Assembly (NCBI GenBank): GCA_016938875.1
Contig: JAFGTV010000053.1
Coordinates: forward strand, 186,001 to 250,000
Source: Paracoccaceae bacterium
Lineage (GTDB): Bacteria; Pseudomonadota; Alphaproteobacteria; Rhodobacterales; Rhodobacteraceae
Reading direction: 5' to 3'
Length of the DNA: 64,000 nt
This document shows positions 17,579 to 27,386 of the stretch, piece by piece. How positions within the stretch are numbered: the first letter of the stretch is position 1; each line of letters begins with the position of its first letter. Below the pieces are notes generated by a model. The model saw nothing but the letters and a program-made list of their open reading frames with translations. It made no database searches and was not told the DNA's origin. Made by a program: the position numbers and the translations under genes.

Positions 17579-19231
17579 ATGGCCGAGATCGAACGGGAAT
17601 CGATGGAGTATGACGTCGTGATCGTGGGGGCCGGACCATCGGGCCTGTCGGCCGCGATCCGGCTCAAGGAACTCGATGCCGATCTGTCCGTCGTGGTGCT
17701 GGAAAAAGGGTCCGAGGTCGGCGCGCATATCCTGTCGGGCGCGGTGCTGGACCCGATCGGTCTGGACGCGCTGTTTCCCGACTGGAAAGAGCGCGGCGCG
17801 CCGGTCACGGTGCAGGTCAAGCGCGACAATTTCATCTTCCTGGGTCATGCGGGCAAGATGCGCTTTCCCAACTGGCTGATGCCGCCGCTGATGAGCAATC
17901 ACGGCAATTACATCGTCTCGATGGGCAACGTGTGCCGCTGGCTGGCCGAACAGGCAGAGGCGCTGGGTGTGGAAATCTTCCCCGGCATGGCTTGTTCCGA
18001 AATCGTCTGGGGCAAGGATGGCGAGGTCAAGGGCGTCGTCGCGGGTGAATTCGGGCGCAATGCCGATGGCACGCCGGGGCCGAATTTCGAACCGGGAATG
18101 GAGCTGCACGGCAAATACGTTTTCCTGGCCGAGGGCGTGCGCGGATCATTGTCCAAGCAGGTGATCGCGAAATACGGCCTGTCCGAGGGACGCGAGCCGC
18201 AGAAATTCGGCATCGGCATGAAAGAGGTCTGGGAGATCGACCCCGCCAAGCACCGCGAAGGCACCGTCACCCATACCATGGGCTGGCCGCTGGATGGCAA
18301 TGCAGGGGGCGGGTCGTTCATCTATCACGCCGAGAACAACCAGCTCTTCGTCGGGTTCGTGGTGCATCTGAATTATGAGAACCCGCACCTTTACCCCTAT
18401 ATGGAATTCCAGCGGTTCAAGCATCATCCGATCGTCGCCGACCTGCTGAAGGGCGGCAAGCGGGTGGCCTATGGCGCGCGGGCGATTTCCGAGGGCGGCT
18501 ATCAGTCGGTGCCGCAGGCGGCGTTCCCGGGGGGCGCGCTCTTGGGCTGTACGGCGGGGCTGGTGAACGTGCCGCGCATCAAGGGCAACCACAATGCCAT
18601 GATGTCGGGGATCGAGGCCGCCAAGGCCGCCGTCAAGGCGATCAAGGCGGGCCGCGCGGGCGATATCCTGGATGACTACGACGTGGCCCTGCATGCCGGC
18701 GAGATCGCCAAGGATCTCAAACGCGTGCGCAACGTGAAACCGCTGTGGTCCAAATATGGCACCGCGCTGGCAACGGCGCTGGGCGGGTTCGATATGTGGG
18801 TGGCCAACCTGACGGGCTGGAACCCGCTGGGCACCGTGTCCCACGGCCGCAACGATGCCCAGGCCACCGGAAAGGCCGCCGATTTCGCGCCGATCGACTA
18901 TCCCAAACCCGATGGCAAGATCAGTTTTGACCGGCTGACCAACGTGGCGTTTTCGTTCACCAACCACGAGGAAAGCCAACCCTGCCACCTGCGGCTGACC
19001 GACCCCGACATTCCGGTCAAGGTCAACCTGCCGATCTATGACGAACCCGCCCAGCGATACTGCCCGGCGGGCGTCTATGAGGTGGTCGAGGAAGAGGGCA
19101 AGGATCCGCGCTTTGTCATCAATTTTCAAAACTGCGTCCATTGCAAGACATGCGATATCAAGGATCCCAGCCAGAACATCACCTGGGTGACGCCCCAGGG
19201 CGGGGATGGGCCGAACTATCCAAACATGTAA
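17579..19231 (+). CDS. Electron transfer flavoprotein-ubiquinone oxidoreductase
   Basis: ETF-QO passes electrons from ETF, which is reduced by acyl-CoA and other dehydrogenases, to ubiquinone in the inner membrane. The 550 residues contain an N-terminal FAD site (V-G-A-G-P-S-G-L-S-A-A near residues 16-26) and a C-terminal ferredoxin-like domain with the 4Fe-4S ligands in R-Y-C-P-A-G and N-C-V-H-C-K-T-C-D-I-K. The W-V-T-P-Q-G-G-D-G-P-N-Y end is typical. The preceding GAAAGGAA is a good ribosome site. It is the respiratory exit for the acyl-CoA dehydrogenase at 10.3 kb. The ETF subunits are not in the window. Confidence 0.97.
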   Translation: MAEIERESMEYDVVIVGAGPSGLSAAIRLKELDADLSVVVLEKGSEVGAHILSGAVLDPIGLDALFPDWKERGAPVTVQVKRDNFIFLGHAGKMRFPNWLMPPLMSNHGNYIVSMGNVCRWLAEQAEALGVEIFPGMACSEIVWGKDGEVKGVVAGEFGRNADGTPGPNFEPGMELHGKYVFLAEGVRGSLSKQVIAKYGLSEGREPQKFGIGMKEVWEIDPAKHREGTVTHTMGWPLDGNAGGGSFIYHAENNQLFVGFVVHLNYENPHLYPYMEFQRFKHHPIVADLLKGGKRVAYGARAISEGGYQSVPQAAFPGGALLGCTAGLVNVPRIKGNHNAMMSGIEAAKAAVKAIKAGRAGDILDDYDVALHAGEIAKDLKRVRNVKPLWSKYGTALATALGGFDMWVANLTGWNPLGTVSHGRNDAQATGKAADFAPIDYPKPDGKISFDRLTNVAFSFTNHEESQPCHLRLTDPDIPVKVNLPIYDEPAQRYCPAGVYEVVEEEGKDPRFVINFQNCVHCKTCDIKDPSQNITWVTPQGGDGPNYPNM

Positions 19232-19325
19232 CTTCCGCGCGACGCGGGGGTGTTTCGCGGGCGGACACGGGTGCGCTGCATTGCCTTGGGCGCACCGGGG
19301 CTCTACCTTTCCCTGCAAATCAACC

Positions 19326-19329
19326 GGAG
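19326..19329 (+). promoter_or_regulatory. Ribosome binding site that fixes a TTG start
   Basis: GGAG lies 7 nt before TTG 19337. With this start the TPR protein begins directly with a signal peptide. No ATG or GTG in frame gives one. Confidence 0.6.
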
Positions 19330-19336
19330 TGTCCCA

Positions 19337-21043
19337 TTGGCTGCTTTTTCGCCGCGCCTTTCCGCCCTTGCCCTTGGTCTCGCCGCGCTGTGCCTCGCGG
19401 CCCCGCTCAAGGCGCAAGAGGGGCTTGCCGGGCCCTATCTGGCCGCGCGCCAGGCCAGCATGTTCAGCGATTACCGCACGGCGGCCGAATACTACGGCAT
19501 GGCCCTGGCCCGCGATCCATCGAACCCCATGCTGATGGAAAACGCGCTGGTGGCCTTTGTTGCCCTGGGCGAGATCGACAAGGCGGTGCCGATCGCCCGC
19601 CGGCTGGAAACCACCGGCATCCGCAGCCAGGTCGGTATCCTGGTGCTGACCGCCGAGCAGATGAAGCGCGGCGCCTATGATCAGTTGCTGGCCGATCTGG
19701 ATGCCGGGCGCAGCGCGGGGCCGCTGGTCGATGGGCTGATCCGGGCCTGGGCGCAGTTTGGCGCGGGCCGCATGTCCGAGGCGCTGGAGGCGTTCGATGC
19801 CTCGGCCAAGGCGACCGGGCTGCGCTCGTTCGGGTTGTATCACAAGGCGCTGGCCCTGGCGGCGGTGGGCGATTTCGAGGGGTCGGACGAGATATTCTCG
19901 GGCGATGCCGCCGGTCCGTTGCGCGCCACAAGGCGCGGTATCCTGGCCCATGCCGAGGTGCTGAGCCAACTGGAACGCAACCCCGCCGCGATCGAGTTGA
20001 TCGACGCGGCCTTCGGGAGGGAGGTCGATCCCGGCGTGGCCGATCTGCGTGCCCGTCTGGTCGCGGGCGAAACCCTGCCCTTTGACATGATCGAGAACGC
20101 CACCGAAGGCGCATCCGAGGTGTTTTATACCGTCGCGGGGGCGCTGAACGGCGACGCGATGGACAGCTATACGCTGGTCTATTCGCGTCTGGCGCAGTTC
20201 CTGGATCCGGCGAATTCCGACGCGGTTCTTTTGTCGGCCAGCCTGCTCGAGGCGCAGGACCGCTATGAGTTGGCGATCGAGACCTACGCCACCGTGCCGC
20301 CCGAGGATCCCGCCTTTTACGCCGCCGAACTGGGCCGGGCCGAGGCCCTGCGCCGCACCGGCGACGCGGATGGTGCGGTCGCGGTGCTGCGCGAGTTGGC
20401 GGCAGCCTTTCCCAAGGTTGCCATCATCCATGTGACGCTGGGCGACACGCTGCGCGGGATGGAAAGGTTCGACGAGGCGCGAAAGGCCTATGACCAGGCC
20501 ATCGCGCTGTTCGAGACGCCCGAGCGGGGGCAATGGATCGTCTATTACGCCCGCGGCATCACCCACGAGCGGTTGGAAGAGTGGCCCCAGGCCGAGGCCG
20601 ATTTCCGCACCGCGCTGGAACTGGAACCGGACCAGCCGCAGGTGCTGAACTATCTGGGCTATTCCTATGTCAAGATGCAGACCAACCTGGACGAGGCGCT
20701 GGCGATGATCGAACGTGCGGTCGCGGCGCGGCCCGGCGACGGATATATCACCGACAGTCTGGGCTGGGTGCTGTATCGCCTGGGCCGCTATCCCGAGGCT
20801 GTACCGCATATGGAACGCGCCGCCGCGCTGATGCCGGTCGATCCGATCGTCAACGATCACCTGGGCGATGTCTATTGGGCCGTGGGCCGCCGGGTCGAGG
20901 CGCGGTTCCAATGGCGCCGTGCGCTGTCCTTTGAGCCCGAGCAGGAAGAGGCCGACCGCATCCGGCGCAAGCTGGAGGTGGGTCTTGATGCCGTGCTCGA
21001 GGAAGAGGGCGCCGAGCCGTTGAGGCCCGCCAATGACGGTTGA
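19337..21043 (+). CDS. Secreted tetratricopeptide-repeat protein
   Basis: The protein has 568 residues from TTG 19337. Its N-terminus is a signal peptide (hydrophobic [13 protein letters not shown], cleavage near K-A-Q), then helix-turn-helix TPR units throughout. The clearest are near the C-terminus, for example [17 protein letters not shown] and [11 protein letters not shown] with the typical W/L/G/Y/A/P spacing. It is therefore a periplasmic protein-interaction scaffold. Homologues in Rhodobacterales are regularly placed before ispE, which here overlaps it by 11 bp, so the two are co-expressed. A role in cell-envelope assembly is conceivable, but no partner is visible. Confidence 0.88.
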   Translation: MAAFSPRLSALALGLAALCLAAPLKAQEGLAGPYLAARQASMFSDYRTAAEYYGMALARDPSNPMLMENALVAFVALGEIDKAVPIARRLETTGIRSQVGILVLTAEQMKRGAYDQLLADLDAGRSAGPLVDGLIRAWAQFGAGRMSEALEAFDASAKATGLRSFGLYHKALALAAVGDFEGSDEIFSGDAAGPLRATRRGILAHAEVLSQLERNPAAIELIDAAFGREVDPGVADLRARLVAGETLPFDMIENATEGASEVFYTVAGALNGDAMDSYTLVYSRLAQFLDPANSDAVLLSASLLEAQDRYELAIETYATVPPEDPAFYAAELGRAEALRRTGDADGAVAVLRELAAAFPKVAIIHVTLGDTLRGMERFDEARKAYDQAIALFETPERGQWIVYYARGITHERLEEWPQAEADFRTALELEPDQPQVLNYLGYSYVKMQTNLDEALAMIERAVAARPGDGYITDSLGWVLYRLGRYPEAVPHMERAAALMPVDPIVNDHLGDVYWAVGRRVEARFQWRRALSFEPEQEEADRIRRKLEVGLDAVLEEEGAEPLRPANDG

Positions 21044-21872
21044 GGCCTTTGCGCCGGCCAAGATCAACCTGACGCTGCATGTCACCGGGCAGCGGGCGGA
21101 TGGCTATCACCTGCTGGACAGCCTGGTGGTGTTTGCCGATGTGGGTGACCGGTTGTCCCTGGCCCCTGCCGACGACCTGACCCTGACCGTTACCGGCCCG
21201 CGGGCCGAGGGCGTTCCGACCGACGGGCGCAACCTGGTGCTGCGCGCCGCCGCGCTGTTCGGGGCAGGCCGAGGGGCGGCGATCACCTTGGATAAACACC
21301 TGCCCGCTGCGGCGGGGATCGGCGGGGGATCGTCCGATGCCGCCGCCGCCCTCAGGGGGCTGGCGGGGCTTTGGGGCGTCGCGTTGCCGGATGCCGACCG
21401 GGTGCTGACATTGGGTGCGGATGTGCCGGTATGTTTGGCCCCGCGCGCCCTGCGCATGCGCGGCGTCGGCGAAGAGATCACCGAGGGCCCGGATTTGCCG
21501 CCCATGGGTCTGGTGCTGGTCAATCCCGGGGTCGAGGTGCCCACGCCGGTCGTGTTCAAGGCCCTGACGCGCAAGGATAACCCGGCGATGCCGCATCCGC
21601 CCGGTTGGTCCACGGCCGCCGTGATGGCCCATTGGCTGACGGCGCAGCGCAACGACCTTGAGGGGCCGGCCCGCGCGGCCGCCCCGGTGATCGGCGATGT
21701 ACTGGACGCGATTTCCGCGACGCCGGGCTGCCTGTTGGCGCGGATGTCGGGGTCTGGGGCGACCTGTTTCGGGATTTATGACACAAGGGCCGAGGCAGAG
21801 ACCGCCGCCGCGGCGATCCGCACCACCGCCCCCACCTGGTGGGTCGAGGCCGCCGCGCCGTTTACCCTGTGA
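21033..21872 (+). CDS. ispE: 4-diphosphocytidyl-2-C-methyl-D-erythritol kinase
   Basis: IspE phosphorylates CDP-methylerythritol in the non-mevalonate (MEP) route to isopentenyl diphosphate. The 279 residues are a GHMP kinase: F-A-P-A-K-I-N-L at the N-terminus with the catalytic lysine K10, the ATP loop [15 protein letters not shown] at 91-105, and a C-terminal S-G-S-G-A-T-C-F-G. It is translationally coupled to the TPR gene through an 11 bp overlap. Its product feeds the long-chain polyprenyl synthase encoded just downstream on the opposite strand. Confidence 0.97.
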   Translation: MTVEAFAPAKINLTLHVTGQRADGYHLLDSLVVFADVGDRLSLAPADDLTLTVTGPRAEGVPTDGRNLVLRAAALFGAGRGAAITLDKHLPAAAGIGGGSSDAAAALRGLAGLWGVALPDADRVLTLGADVPVCLAPRALRMRGVGEEITEGPDLPPMGLVLVNPGVEVPTPVVFKALTRKDNPAMPHPPGWSTAAVMAHWLTAQRNDLEGPARAAAPVIGDVLDAISATPGCLLARMSGSGATCFGIYDTRAEAETAAAAIRTTAPTWWVEAAAPFTL

Positions 21873-21972
21873 ACCGGACCGTCACCGGCGCGCGCAGATA
21901 ACCGCCGCGCGTGGGGCAGCGCCGGTCAGGGGAATGATCGGAAATCCAACCGGGGGCGGGGCGCGCGCGGGC

Positions 21973-22974
21973 CTAGTTCAGCCGCGCAACCACGTAATCG
22001 GCCAGGTCGTTCAGCATGTCGCGGATTTCATGCGCGGGCAGATGGGTCAGCGCCTCTTTGGCGCGCGCGGCCCAGGCCAAGGCCTCTGTCCGGGTGTCGG
22101 CGATCGCGCCGTGGCGGTCCATCAGCGCCAGCGCGTGTTCCAGATCGCCCTCGCGCTGATCGCCCTTTTCGATGGTCCGCTGCCAAAAGGCCCGTTCCTC
22201 GGCGTCGGCGCGGGCCACGGTCTTGATGATCGGCAGGGTCAGTTTGCGTTCGCGGAAATCGTCACCGATATTCTTGCCGGTGGATTTGGCATCACCGGCC
22301 ACGTCCAGCAGGTCGTCCACGATCTGAAAGCTGACGCCCAGCGCGTCGCCATAGGTGTAAAGCGCGCGCACCTGTTCCTCGGGCATATCCGCGATCACGC
22401 CGCCAACCTCTGTCGCGGCGGCAAAGAGCGCGGCGGTCTTGCCGCGCACCACCTTGAGATAGACATCCTCGGTCGTGGACAGATCGCGCGCGGCGGTCAG
22501 TTGCAAAACCTCGCCCTCGGCGATCACGGCAGCGGCGTTCGACAGGATGTCCAGAACCTGCAAATTGCCCGGCTCGACCATCAACTGGAACGAGCGCGCG
22601 AACAGGTAATCGCCCACCAGGACGCTGGACTTGTTGTCCCACAGCAGGTTCGCCGTGGGCCGCCCGCGCCGCTGGCCGCTTTCGTCCACCACGTCGTCAT
22701 GCAACAGCGTGGCGGTGTGGATGAATTCCACCGTGGCCGCCAGGTTGATGTGATAAGGCCCGTCATAGCCGCACATCCGCGCCGCCGCGATGGTCAGCAT
22801 CGGCCGCAGCCGTTTGCCCCCAGCACCCACCAGGTGGGCCGCCACCTCGTCGATGCGGGGCGCGTATTCAGAGGTCATGCGCGAGCGGATCAGCCCGTCG
22901 ACCGCCACCATCTCATTGGACAGCAGCGCGGCAAGGCGTTCATGCGGTTTTCGGATTGTGTCGTCCAGCCCCAT
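21973..22974 (-). CDS. Long-chain polyprenyl diphosphate synthase (ubiquinone side chain)
   Basis: This trans-isoprenyl synthase is most likely octa- or decaprenyl diphosphate synthase (IspB/DdsA type) for ubiquinone. The first aspartate-rich motif is D-D-V-V-D at residues 94-98 of the GTG-started frame, the second D-D-L-L-D at 221-225, with G-G-K-R-L-R-P for substrate binding. Residues just before the first motif are small (A-T-L-L-H), as in long-chain enzymes. The start is ATG 22974, with GAGG at good spacing; a GTG at 22977 is adjacent. Chain length cannot be read with certainty; Q10 is the usual quinone in this order. It diverges from the DUF2007 gene by 55 bp. Confidence 0.93.
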   Translation of the reverse strand: MGLDDTIRKPHERLAALLSNEMVAVDGLIRSRMTSEYAPRIDEVAAHLVGAGGKRLRPMLTIAAARMCGYDGPYHINLAATVEFIHTATLLHDDVVDESGQRRGRPTANLLWDNKSSVLVGDYLFARSFQLMVEPGNLQVLDILSNAAAVIAEGEVLQLTAARDLSTTEDVYLKVVRGKTAALFAAATEVGGVIADMPEEQVRALYTYGDALGVSFQIVDDLLDVAGDAKSTGKNIGDDFRERKLTLPIIKTVARADAEERAFWQRTIEKGDQREGDLEHALALMDRHGAIADTRTEALAWAARAKEALTHLPAHEIRDMLNDLADYVVARLN

Positions 22975-23029
22975 CACGGCCTCGTCAGGTTTCTCGACAA
23001 AGGGCGGCTTCTGCCCTTAAGTCGCTGTC

Positions 23030-23251
23030 ATGAAAGAACTCATACGCACCAATGACCCGACGCTTGTCGCCTATGTCTCGATGCTGCTTCAGGGCGAGGA
23101 GATAGCCTGCTTTCAGATGGATGTCCACATGAGCGTCCTTGAAGGATCAATAGGCGTTTTGCCGCGCCGAATCATGGTGGCGGACTGCGATCTGTTCCGC
23201 GCCCGCGCGGTGCTGCGCGACAACGACATCGCGCTGGAACCCGGGGCCTGA
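23030..23251 (+). CDS. DUF2007 domain small protein
   Basis: The whole 73-residue protein is one DUF2007 domain: a short alpha/beta unit that starts M-K-E-L-I-R-T-N-D-P and ends with the D-C-D-L-F-R-A-R-A-V-L-R-D stretch. The family has been labelled putative signal transducer, with structural similarity to small regulatory domains, but no function has been shown. It lies 5 bp before the tRNA-methylase-type gene on the same strand, so both are probably on one transcript, and divergent from the polyprenyl synthase. Confidence 0.9.
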   Translation: MKELIRTNDPTLVAYVSMLLQGEEIACFQMDVHMSVLEGSIGVLPRRIMVADCDLFRARAVLRDNDIALEPGA

Positions 23252-23256
23252 CTGTC

Positions 23257-24009
23257 ATGGAGGGGCTGACCTGCGATCAGTTCCTGGGCGGGCGTCTGGC
23301 GCTGTGGCAGCCGGGGGCGGGGTATCGCGCGGGGATCGACCCGGTGCTGCTGGCGGCCGCCGTGCCCGCCAGCCCCGGCCAGAGCGTGCTGGAACTGGGC
23401 TGCGGTGTGGGCACGGCCAGCCTGTGCCTGGGCGCGCGCGTTTCGGGGCTGCGCCTCAGCGGGCTTGAGCTGCAAGAGGACTATGCCGCGCTGGCCCGAC
23501 GCAACGCCGCCGAGAACGGGATCGCGATGCAGGTGCTGACCGGCGATCTGACCGATCCCCCTGCCGCGTTGCGGGCGCAAACCTTTGATCACGTTCTCGC
23601 GAACCCCCCCTATTTCCTGCGCGACCGGGGCACCACGGCCGACAATCCGGGCCGGGAAACCGCGCTGGGCGAGGCCACGCCCCTGGCCGCGTGGATCGAC
23701 ACCGCCACGCGACGGCTGGCCCCGCGGGGTTGGCTGACCGTGATCCAGCGGGCCGAAAGGTTGCCGGGTTTGCTGGCCACGCTGGACAGCCGCCTGGGCG
23801 GGGCCGAGGTGCTACCGCTGGCGCCGCGCACGGGCCGGGCGGCGAAACTGGTGATCGTGCGGGCGCGCAAGGGCGGGCGTGGGGCGTTCCGGCTGCTTGC
23901 CCCGCTGACGCTGCATGCGGGGGCACGGCATATGGCCGACGGCGACAGCTATACAGATATGCTCAGCGCGGTTCTGCGGCGGGGCGCCGCATTGCCCTGG
24001 GCCTGTTGA
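23257..24009 (+). CDS. tRNA1(Val) A37 N6-methyltransferase-like protein (TrmN6 family)
   Basis: This is a SAM-dependent methyltransferase of 250 residues. The SAM loop E-L-G-C-G-V-G is at 46-52 and the amino-methylase catalytic motif N-P-P-Y at 116-119, followed by a conserved hydrophobic F. N-P-P-Y enzymes methylate exocyclic amines, and the overall pattern (Q-P-x-x-G-Y-R-A-G-I-D near residue 20) fits the TrmN6/YfiC group that modifies A37 of tRNA-Val. DNA or ribosomal RNA as substrate cannot be ruled out from sequence. It lies 5 bp after the DUF2007 gene. Confidence 0.88.
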   Translation: MEGLTCDQFLGGRLALWQPGAGYRAGIDPVLLAAAVPASPGQSVLELGCGVGTASLCLGARVSGLRLSGLELQEDYAALARRNAAENGIAMQVLTGDLTDPPAALRAQTFDHVLANPPYFLRDRGTTADNPGRETALGEATPLAAWIDTATRRLAPRGWLTVIQRAERLPGLLATLDSRLGGAEVLPLAPRTGRAAKLVIVRARKGGRGAFRLLAPLTLHAGARHMADGDSYTDMLSAVLRRGAALPWAC

Positions 24010-24112
24010 CTTCACCGGTAAGTGCAAATTCTTCGATTTCAAGGACGTGACACGACTCACATTTCGTGGTGCACTTGTCATGTGACTGACACCAAGGAGA
24101 GGAATACTGGCC

Positions 24113-24280
24113 ATGAATCTGGGTTCGCATCTGCAGGAACTCCGCAAGAAACACCAAACTCTCTCGCAACAGGTTGAAGTGGCCCAACGAACCCCGGCCG
24201 CCGACACCGTTCAGATCGCCGAACTCAAGAAACAAAAGCTGCGCCTGAAAGAACAGATCGAACGTCTGTCTCAGGCCTGA
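24113..24280 (+). CDS. DUF465/YdcH-type small coiled-coil protein
   Basis: A 55-residue protein, M-N-L-G-S-H-L to R-L-S-Q-A, almost wholly alpha-helical and charged, with the two-helix hairpin and I-A-E-L-K-K-Q-K-L-R-L-K-E-Q-I pattern of the DUF465 (YdcH) family. AAGGAGAGG upstream is the likely ribosome site, at somewhat long spacing. The function of the family is unknown. The last 10 bp overlap the convergent DMT exporter gene. The 103 bp before it hold a 6 bp inverted repeat TCACAT...ATGTGA (24057-24062 and 24080-24085) of unclear meaning. Confidence 0.88.
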   Translation: MNLGSHLQELRKKHQTLSQQVEVAQRTPAADTVQIAELKKQKLRLKEQIERLSQA

Positions 24281-25143
24281 GAAGACCGCGCGCTGGCCCG
24301 CGCGGCCAGCGCCGCCCCCGCCGCGATCAGCCCCGCCGCGATGAAAAGCGTGGCTGATCCCGCGGCGATCCCGGTAACGACCAGAACCAGCGTGGACAAC
24401 AGCGGCGCGGCATAGCTGGCCACGCCCAGGATCTGGATGTCACCCCGTTTTACCCCGATATCCCAGACATAAAACGCCAGCCCTACGGGTCCGGCGCCCA
24501 GGGCCAAGACACTGGCCCAACCCATCGCACTGTCCGGCCAGACGGTCGGTTCCAGTGCCAGGTGCATCGGCAGCGACAGCGCGGCACTTGCCAGGCAAAA
24601 CACCGCCACGCTGCTGGTTGGCGTCGCACCCAACCGGCGCGACAGGACCGAATAGCCGGACCAGGTCAGTGCACAGAGCAGCGCCAACCCATAGCCGGGC
24701 AAGGCCGCCCCCTCAAACCCGCCGGACCCGCGCGTCACGATCAGCGCCGCGCCGCAAAAGGCCACCAGCGCGCCCAGGACATGACCCGACCGCAGCCGCT
24801 CACCCGGCAAAAGGCCGGAAAACAACACGATCAGCAGTGGCCAGAGATAGGCAATCAACCCCGCCTCGGCCGCGGGCGCCAGCCGCAGCGCCGAAAAATA
24901 AAGTGCGTGATAGCCCAGCAACCCCGCGGTGCCAAACGCATAGACGCGCAGCGGAACCGCCCGCAACGTGTGGCCCGTGCCGGTCGCGGCCACCCATATC
25001 AGCCCGATCGTACCGCCGATTCCAAAACAGATCGCGTTAAGTTGCAGCGGCGGAACGGGCGCCGTGCCGACGGTAAAAAGCGCCAGAAATGACCATAGCA
25101 GAATGGCCAGAAATCCGATCGCTGTGGCGCGCAGTCGTGTCAT
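24271..25143 (-). CDS. DMT-superfamily exporter, EamA/YddG-like
   Basis: This is a ten-helix inner-membrane transporter of the drug/metabolite superfamily, 290 residues, made of two EamA repeats (about 1-135 and 145-280). Motifs such as A-L-R-L-A-P-A-A-E-A-G-L-I-A-Y-L-W-P and the second-half G-P-V-G-L-A-F-Y-V-W-D match the aromatic amino acid exporter YddG branch more than RhaT or the drug exporters. The natural substrate is not certain. It has its own transcript, converging on the DUF465 gene with a 10 bp overlap and lying downstream of phaB on the same strand. Confidence 0.9.
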   Translation of the reverse strand: MTRLRATAIGFLAILLWSFLALFTVGTAPVPPLQLNAICFGIGGTIGLIWVAATGTGHTLRAVPLRVYAFGTAGLLGYHALYFSALRLAPAAEAGLIAYLWPLLIVLFSGLLPGERLRSGHVLGALVAFCGAALIVTRGSGGFEGAALPGYGLALLCALTWSGYSVLSRRLGATPTSSVAVFCLASAALSLPMHLALEPTVWPDSAMGWASVLALGAGPVGLAFYVWDIGVKRGDIQILGVASYAAPLLSTLVLVVTGIAAGSATLFIAAGLIAAGAALAARASARSSQA

Positions 25144-25238
25144 GGACCTGCAATATCCCCAACGCCATGCGCCGGCCAGAGCGTTTCGCGCGGCGGTGGG
25201 GTGGGGAAACCGGGCATTTTTGCCAGCAAGAAGCGGCA

Positions 25239-25259
25239 GGGCGCGCGCAATGCGCGCCC
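25239..25259 (-). terminator. GC-rich hairpin downstream of phaB
   Basis: GGGCGCGC and GCGCGCCC arms surround a 5 nt loop, 35 bp after the phaB stop. No T tract follows, so termination is only a guess. Confidence 0.35.
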
Positions 25260-25293
25260 GCGTTCGCGGTCTGGCCTTGGCCGTTCATCTGGA

Positions 25294-26016
25294 TCAGACG
25301 AAGAATTGCCCGCCATTGGCCGAGATCGTCGAACCGTTGAGGAATTCGGCATCGTCCGAGGCCAGGAAAGTCACGCAGCGCGCAATTTCCTCTGGTTCGC
25401 CCAGCCGTCCGGCCGGGATCTGGCCGATGATCGCGTCGCGCACCTTTTCGGGCACGGCCATGACCATTTCGGTGGCGATATAACCCGGGCAGATGGCGTT
25501 GGCGGTGATGCCGAACCGGGCGCCCTCTTGGGCCAGGGATTTCACGATGCCAAGGTCGCCGGCCTTGGAGGCGGCATAGTTCACCTGGGCGAACTGACCT
25601 TTCTGGCCGTTGATCGAGCTGATCACGATCACCCGGCCGAATTTGCGCTCGCGCATGCCGGGCCAGATCGGGTGGGTCATGTTGAACACGCCCGACAGGT
25701 TGGTGTCGATCACCTCGCGCCATTGGTCGGGCGTCATCTTGTGGAACGGGGCATCGCGGGTGATGCCGGCGTTGTTCACCAGCACGTCGATGGGGCCCAG
25801 ATCATCCTCGACCCGCTGGATGCCGGCCTTGCAGGCGTCATAGTCGGCGACCGACCATTTATAGGTGGGAATGCCGGTTTCCTGGGTGAATTGCGCCGCT
25901 GCCTCTTCGTTGCCGGCGAAATTGGCGGCCACGGTGTAACCTTCGGCTTTCAGGGCCTTGCTGATGGCGGCGCCGATGCCGCGGGTGCCGCCGGTGACGA
26001 GTGCAACTCTTGCCAT
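25294..26016 (-). CDS. phaB: Acetoacetyl-CoA reductase
   Basis: PhaB reduces acetoacetyl-CoA to (R)-3-hydroxybutyryl-CoA with NADPH, for polyhydroxybutyrate synthesis and for the ethylmalonyl-CoA pathway. The 240-residue SDR protein has the cofactor loop T-G-G-T-R-G-I-G (8-15), N-N-A-G (81-84), and the catalytic triad S134, Y147, K151. The C-terminal G-G-Q-F-F-V is typical for PhaB. It follows phaA in the same direction after 88 bp. No phaC synthase or phasin is present in the window, and hairpin 25239-25259 may end the operon. Confidence 0.97.
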   Translation of the reverse strand: MARVALVTGGTRGIGAAISKALKAEGYTVAANFAGNEEAAAQFTQETGIPTYKWSVADYDACKAGIQRVEDDLGPIDVLVNNAGITRDAPFHKMTPDQWREVIDTNLSGVFNMTHPIWPGMRERKFGRVIVISSINGQKGQFAQVNYAASKAGDLGIVKSLAQEGARFGITANAICPGYIATEMVMAVPEKVRDAIIGQIPAGRLGEPEEIARCVTFLASDDAEFLNGSTISANGGQFFV

Positions 26017-26104
26017 GATTCCTCCGGGAATGTGATTTCGTGTCGGTAATCCTGTTACGCAAGAAATGCCGGACGCGCAACAATATTGCGCGCCCGATTT
26101 TGGA

Positions 26105-27280
26105 TCAGGGGCGTTCCAGGCACATGGCGACGCCCATGCCGCCCCCGATGCACAGCGTGGCCAGGCCCTTTTTCGCGCCGCGGCGCTGCATCTCGAACAA
26201 AAGGGTGTTGAGGATGCGCGCGCCCGAGGCGCCGATCGGGTGGCCGATGGCGATGGCGCCGCCGTTGACGTTCACGATGGCCGGATCCCAGCCCATGTCC
26301 TTGTTCACCGCGCAGGCCTGGGCGGCAAAGGCCTCGTTGGCTTCGACCAGCTCCAGATCCTGGGGGGTCCAGCCGGCCTTTTGCAGGGCCTTGCGCGAGG
26401 CCTGGATCGGGCCCACGCCCATGATCGACGGGTCCAGCCCGGCGGTCGCGTAAGAGGCGATGCGCGCCAGCGGTTCCAGTCCGCGCTTTTCTGCCTCATC
26501 CGCACGCATCACCAGGACACCGGCGGCGCCGTCGTTCAGGCCGCTGGCATTGCCGGCGGTCACGCTGCCATCCTTGGTAAAGGCGGGGCGCAGTTTTTGC
26601 ATGGCCTCGATCGTGGCGCCGTGACGGATGTATTCATCCTGATCGACTACGGTTTCACCCTTGCGATGGGTAATGGTCACCGGGACGATCTCGTCGGCGA
26701 AACGGCCCGCCTTTTGGGCGGCCTCGGCCTTGTTCTGGCTCGCGACGGCGAATTCGTCCTGCTGCTCGCGGCTGATCTGCCACTGCTGGGCGACGTTCTC
26801 GGCGGTTTGGCCCATGTGATAGCCGTTGAAGGCATCCCAGAGGCCATCGCGGATCATCGAATCGATGAACTTCATATCGCCCATCTTGTGCCCCGCGCGC
26901 AGGTGCGCGACGTGGGGCGAGAGAGACATGTTTTCCTGGCCGCCGGCGGCCACGATGTCGGCATCGCCCAGGATCACGTGCTGGGCGGCCAGCGCGACCG
27001 CCCGCAGGCCAGAACCGCAGACCTGGTTGATCGACCAGGCGGACGATTCGATGGGCAGGCCGGCGTTGATATGGGCCTGGCGCGCAGGGTTCTGGCCCTG
27101 GCCTGCGGTCAGCACCTGGCCCAGGATGGTTTCCGACACCTCTGCCTTGTCGATGCCGGCGCGGGCGACCAGCGCCTCCAGCACGACGCGGCCCAGCTCA
27201 TGCGCCGGGACGGTTGCGAACGATCCGGTGAAACTGCCGACCGCTGTGCGCGCGGCTGAGACGATCACTGCGTTAGTCAT
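26105..27280 (-). CDS. phaA: Acetyl-CoA acetyltransferase (beta-ketothiolase)
   Basis: PhaA condenses two acetyl-CoA to acetoacetyl-CoA. The 391-residue protein has the nucleophile C88 in N-Q-V-C-G-S-G, the base pair H347 in G-H-P-I-G-A-S-G and C377 in L-C-I-G-G-G-M-G, exactly as expected of biosynthetic thiolases. Start ATG 27280 (M-T-N-A-V-I-V) is the family start; upstream frame sequence is not conserved. It lies upstream of phaB. Together with mcl1 at 41.5 kb these enzymes can serve acetyl-CoA assimilation through the ethylmalonyl-CoA pathway as well as PHB storage. Confidence 0.98.
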   Translation of the reverse strand: MTNAVIVSAARTAVGSFTGSFATVPAHELGRVVLEALVARAGIDKAEVSETILGQVLTAGQGQNPARQAHINAGLPIESSAWSINQVCGSGLRAVALAAQHVILGDADIVAAGGQENMSLSPHVAHLRAGHKMGDMKFIDSMIRDGLWDAFNGYHMGQTAENVAQQWQISREQQDEFAVASQNKAEAAQKAGRFADEIVPVTITHRKGETVVDQDEYIRHGATIEAMQKLRPAFTKDGSVTAGNASGLNDGAAGVLVMRADEAEKRGLEPLARIASYATAGLDPSIMGVGPIQASRKALQKAGWTPQDLELVEANEAFAAQACAVNKDMGWDPAIVNVNGGAIAIGHPIGASGARILNTLLFEMQRRGAKKGLATLCIGGGMGVAMCLERP

Positions 27281-27386
27281 GGGTTGGTCCTTTTCCCCTC
27301 GGGTATGGTGTCGGGGCGGACTATAGGGGATGCGTTCGCGGAAAGGCACCCCTTGAGATAGGGGGCCTTTGCAACGCGGAGCGCAC

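Noticed and set aside
18146-21085. A 979-codon open frame on the minus strand opposite the ETF-QO and TPR genes
   Set aside because: It has the His/Gln/Arg/Gly-rich composition of antisense frames in GC-rich DNA, crosses two real genes and their gap, and shows no domain.
24057-24085. TCACAT...ATGTGA inverted repeat before the DUF465 gene as a CRP/FNR site
   Set aside because: The 17 bp spacer is far from the 4-6 bp of CRP/FNR boxes, so I give no named regulator.
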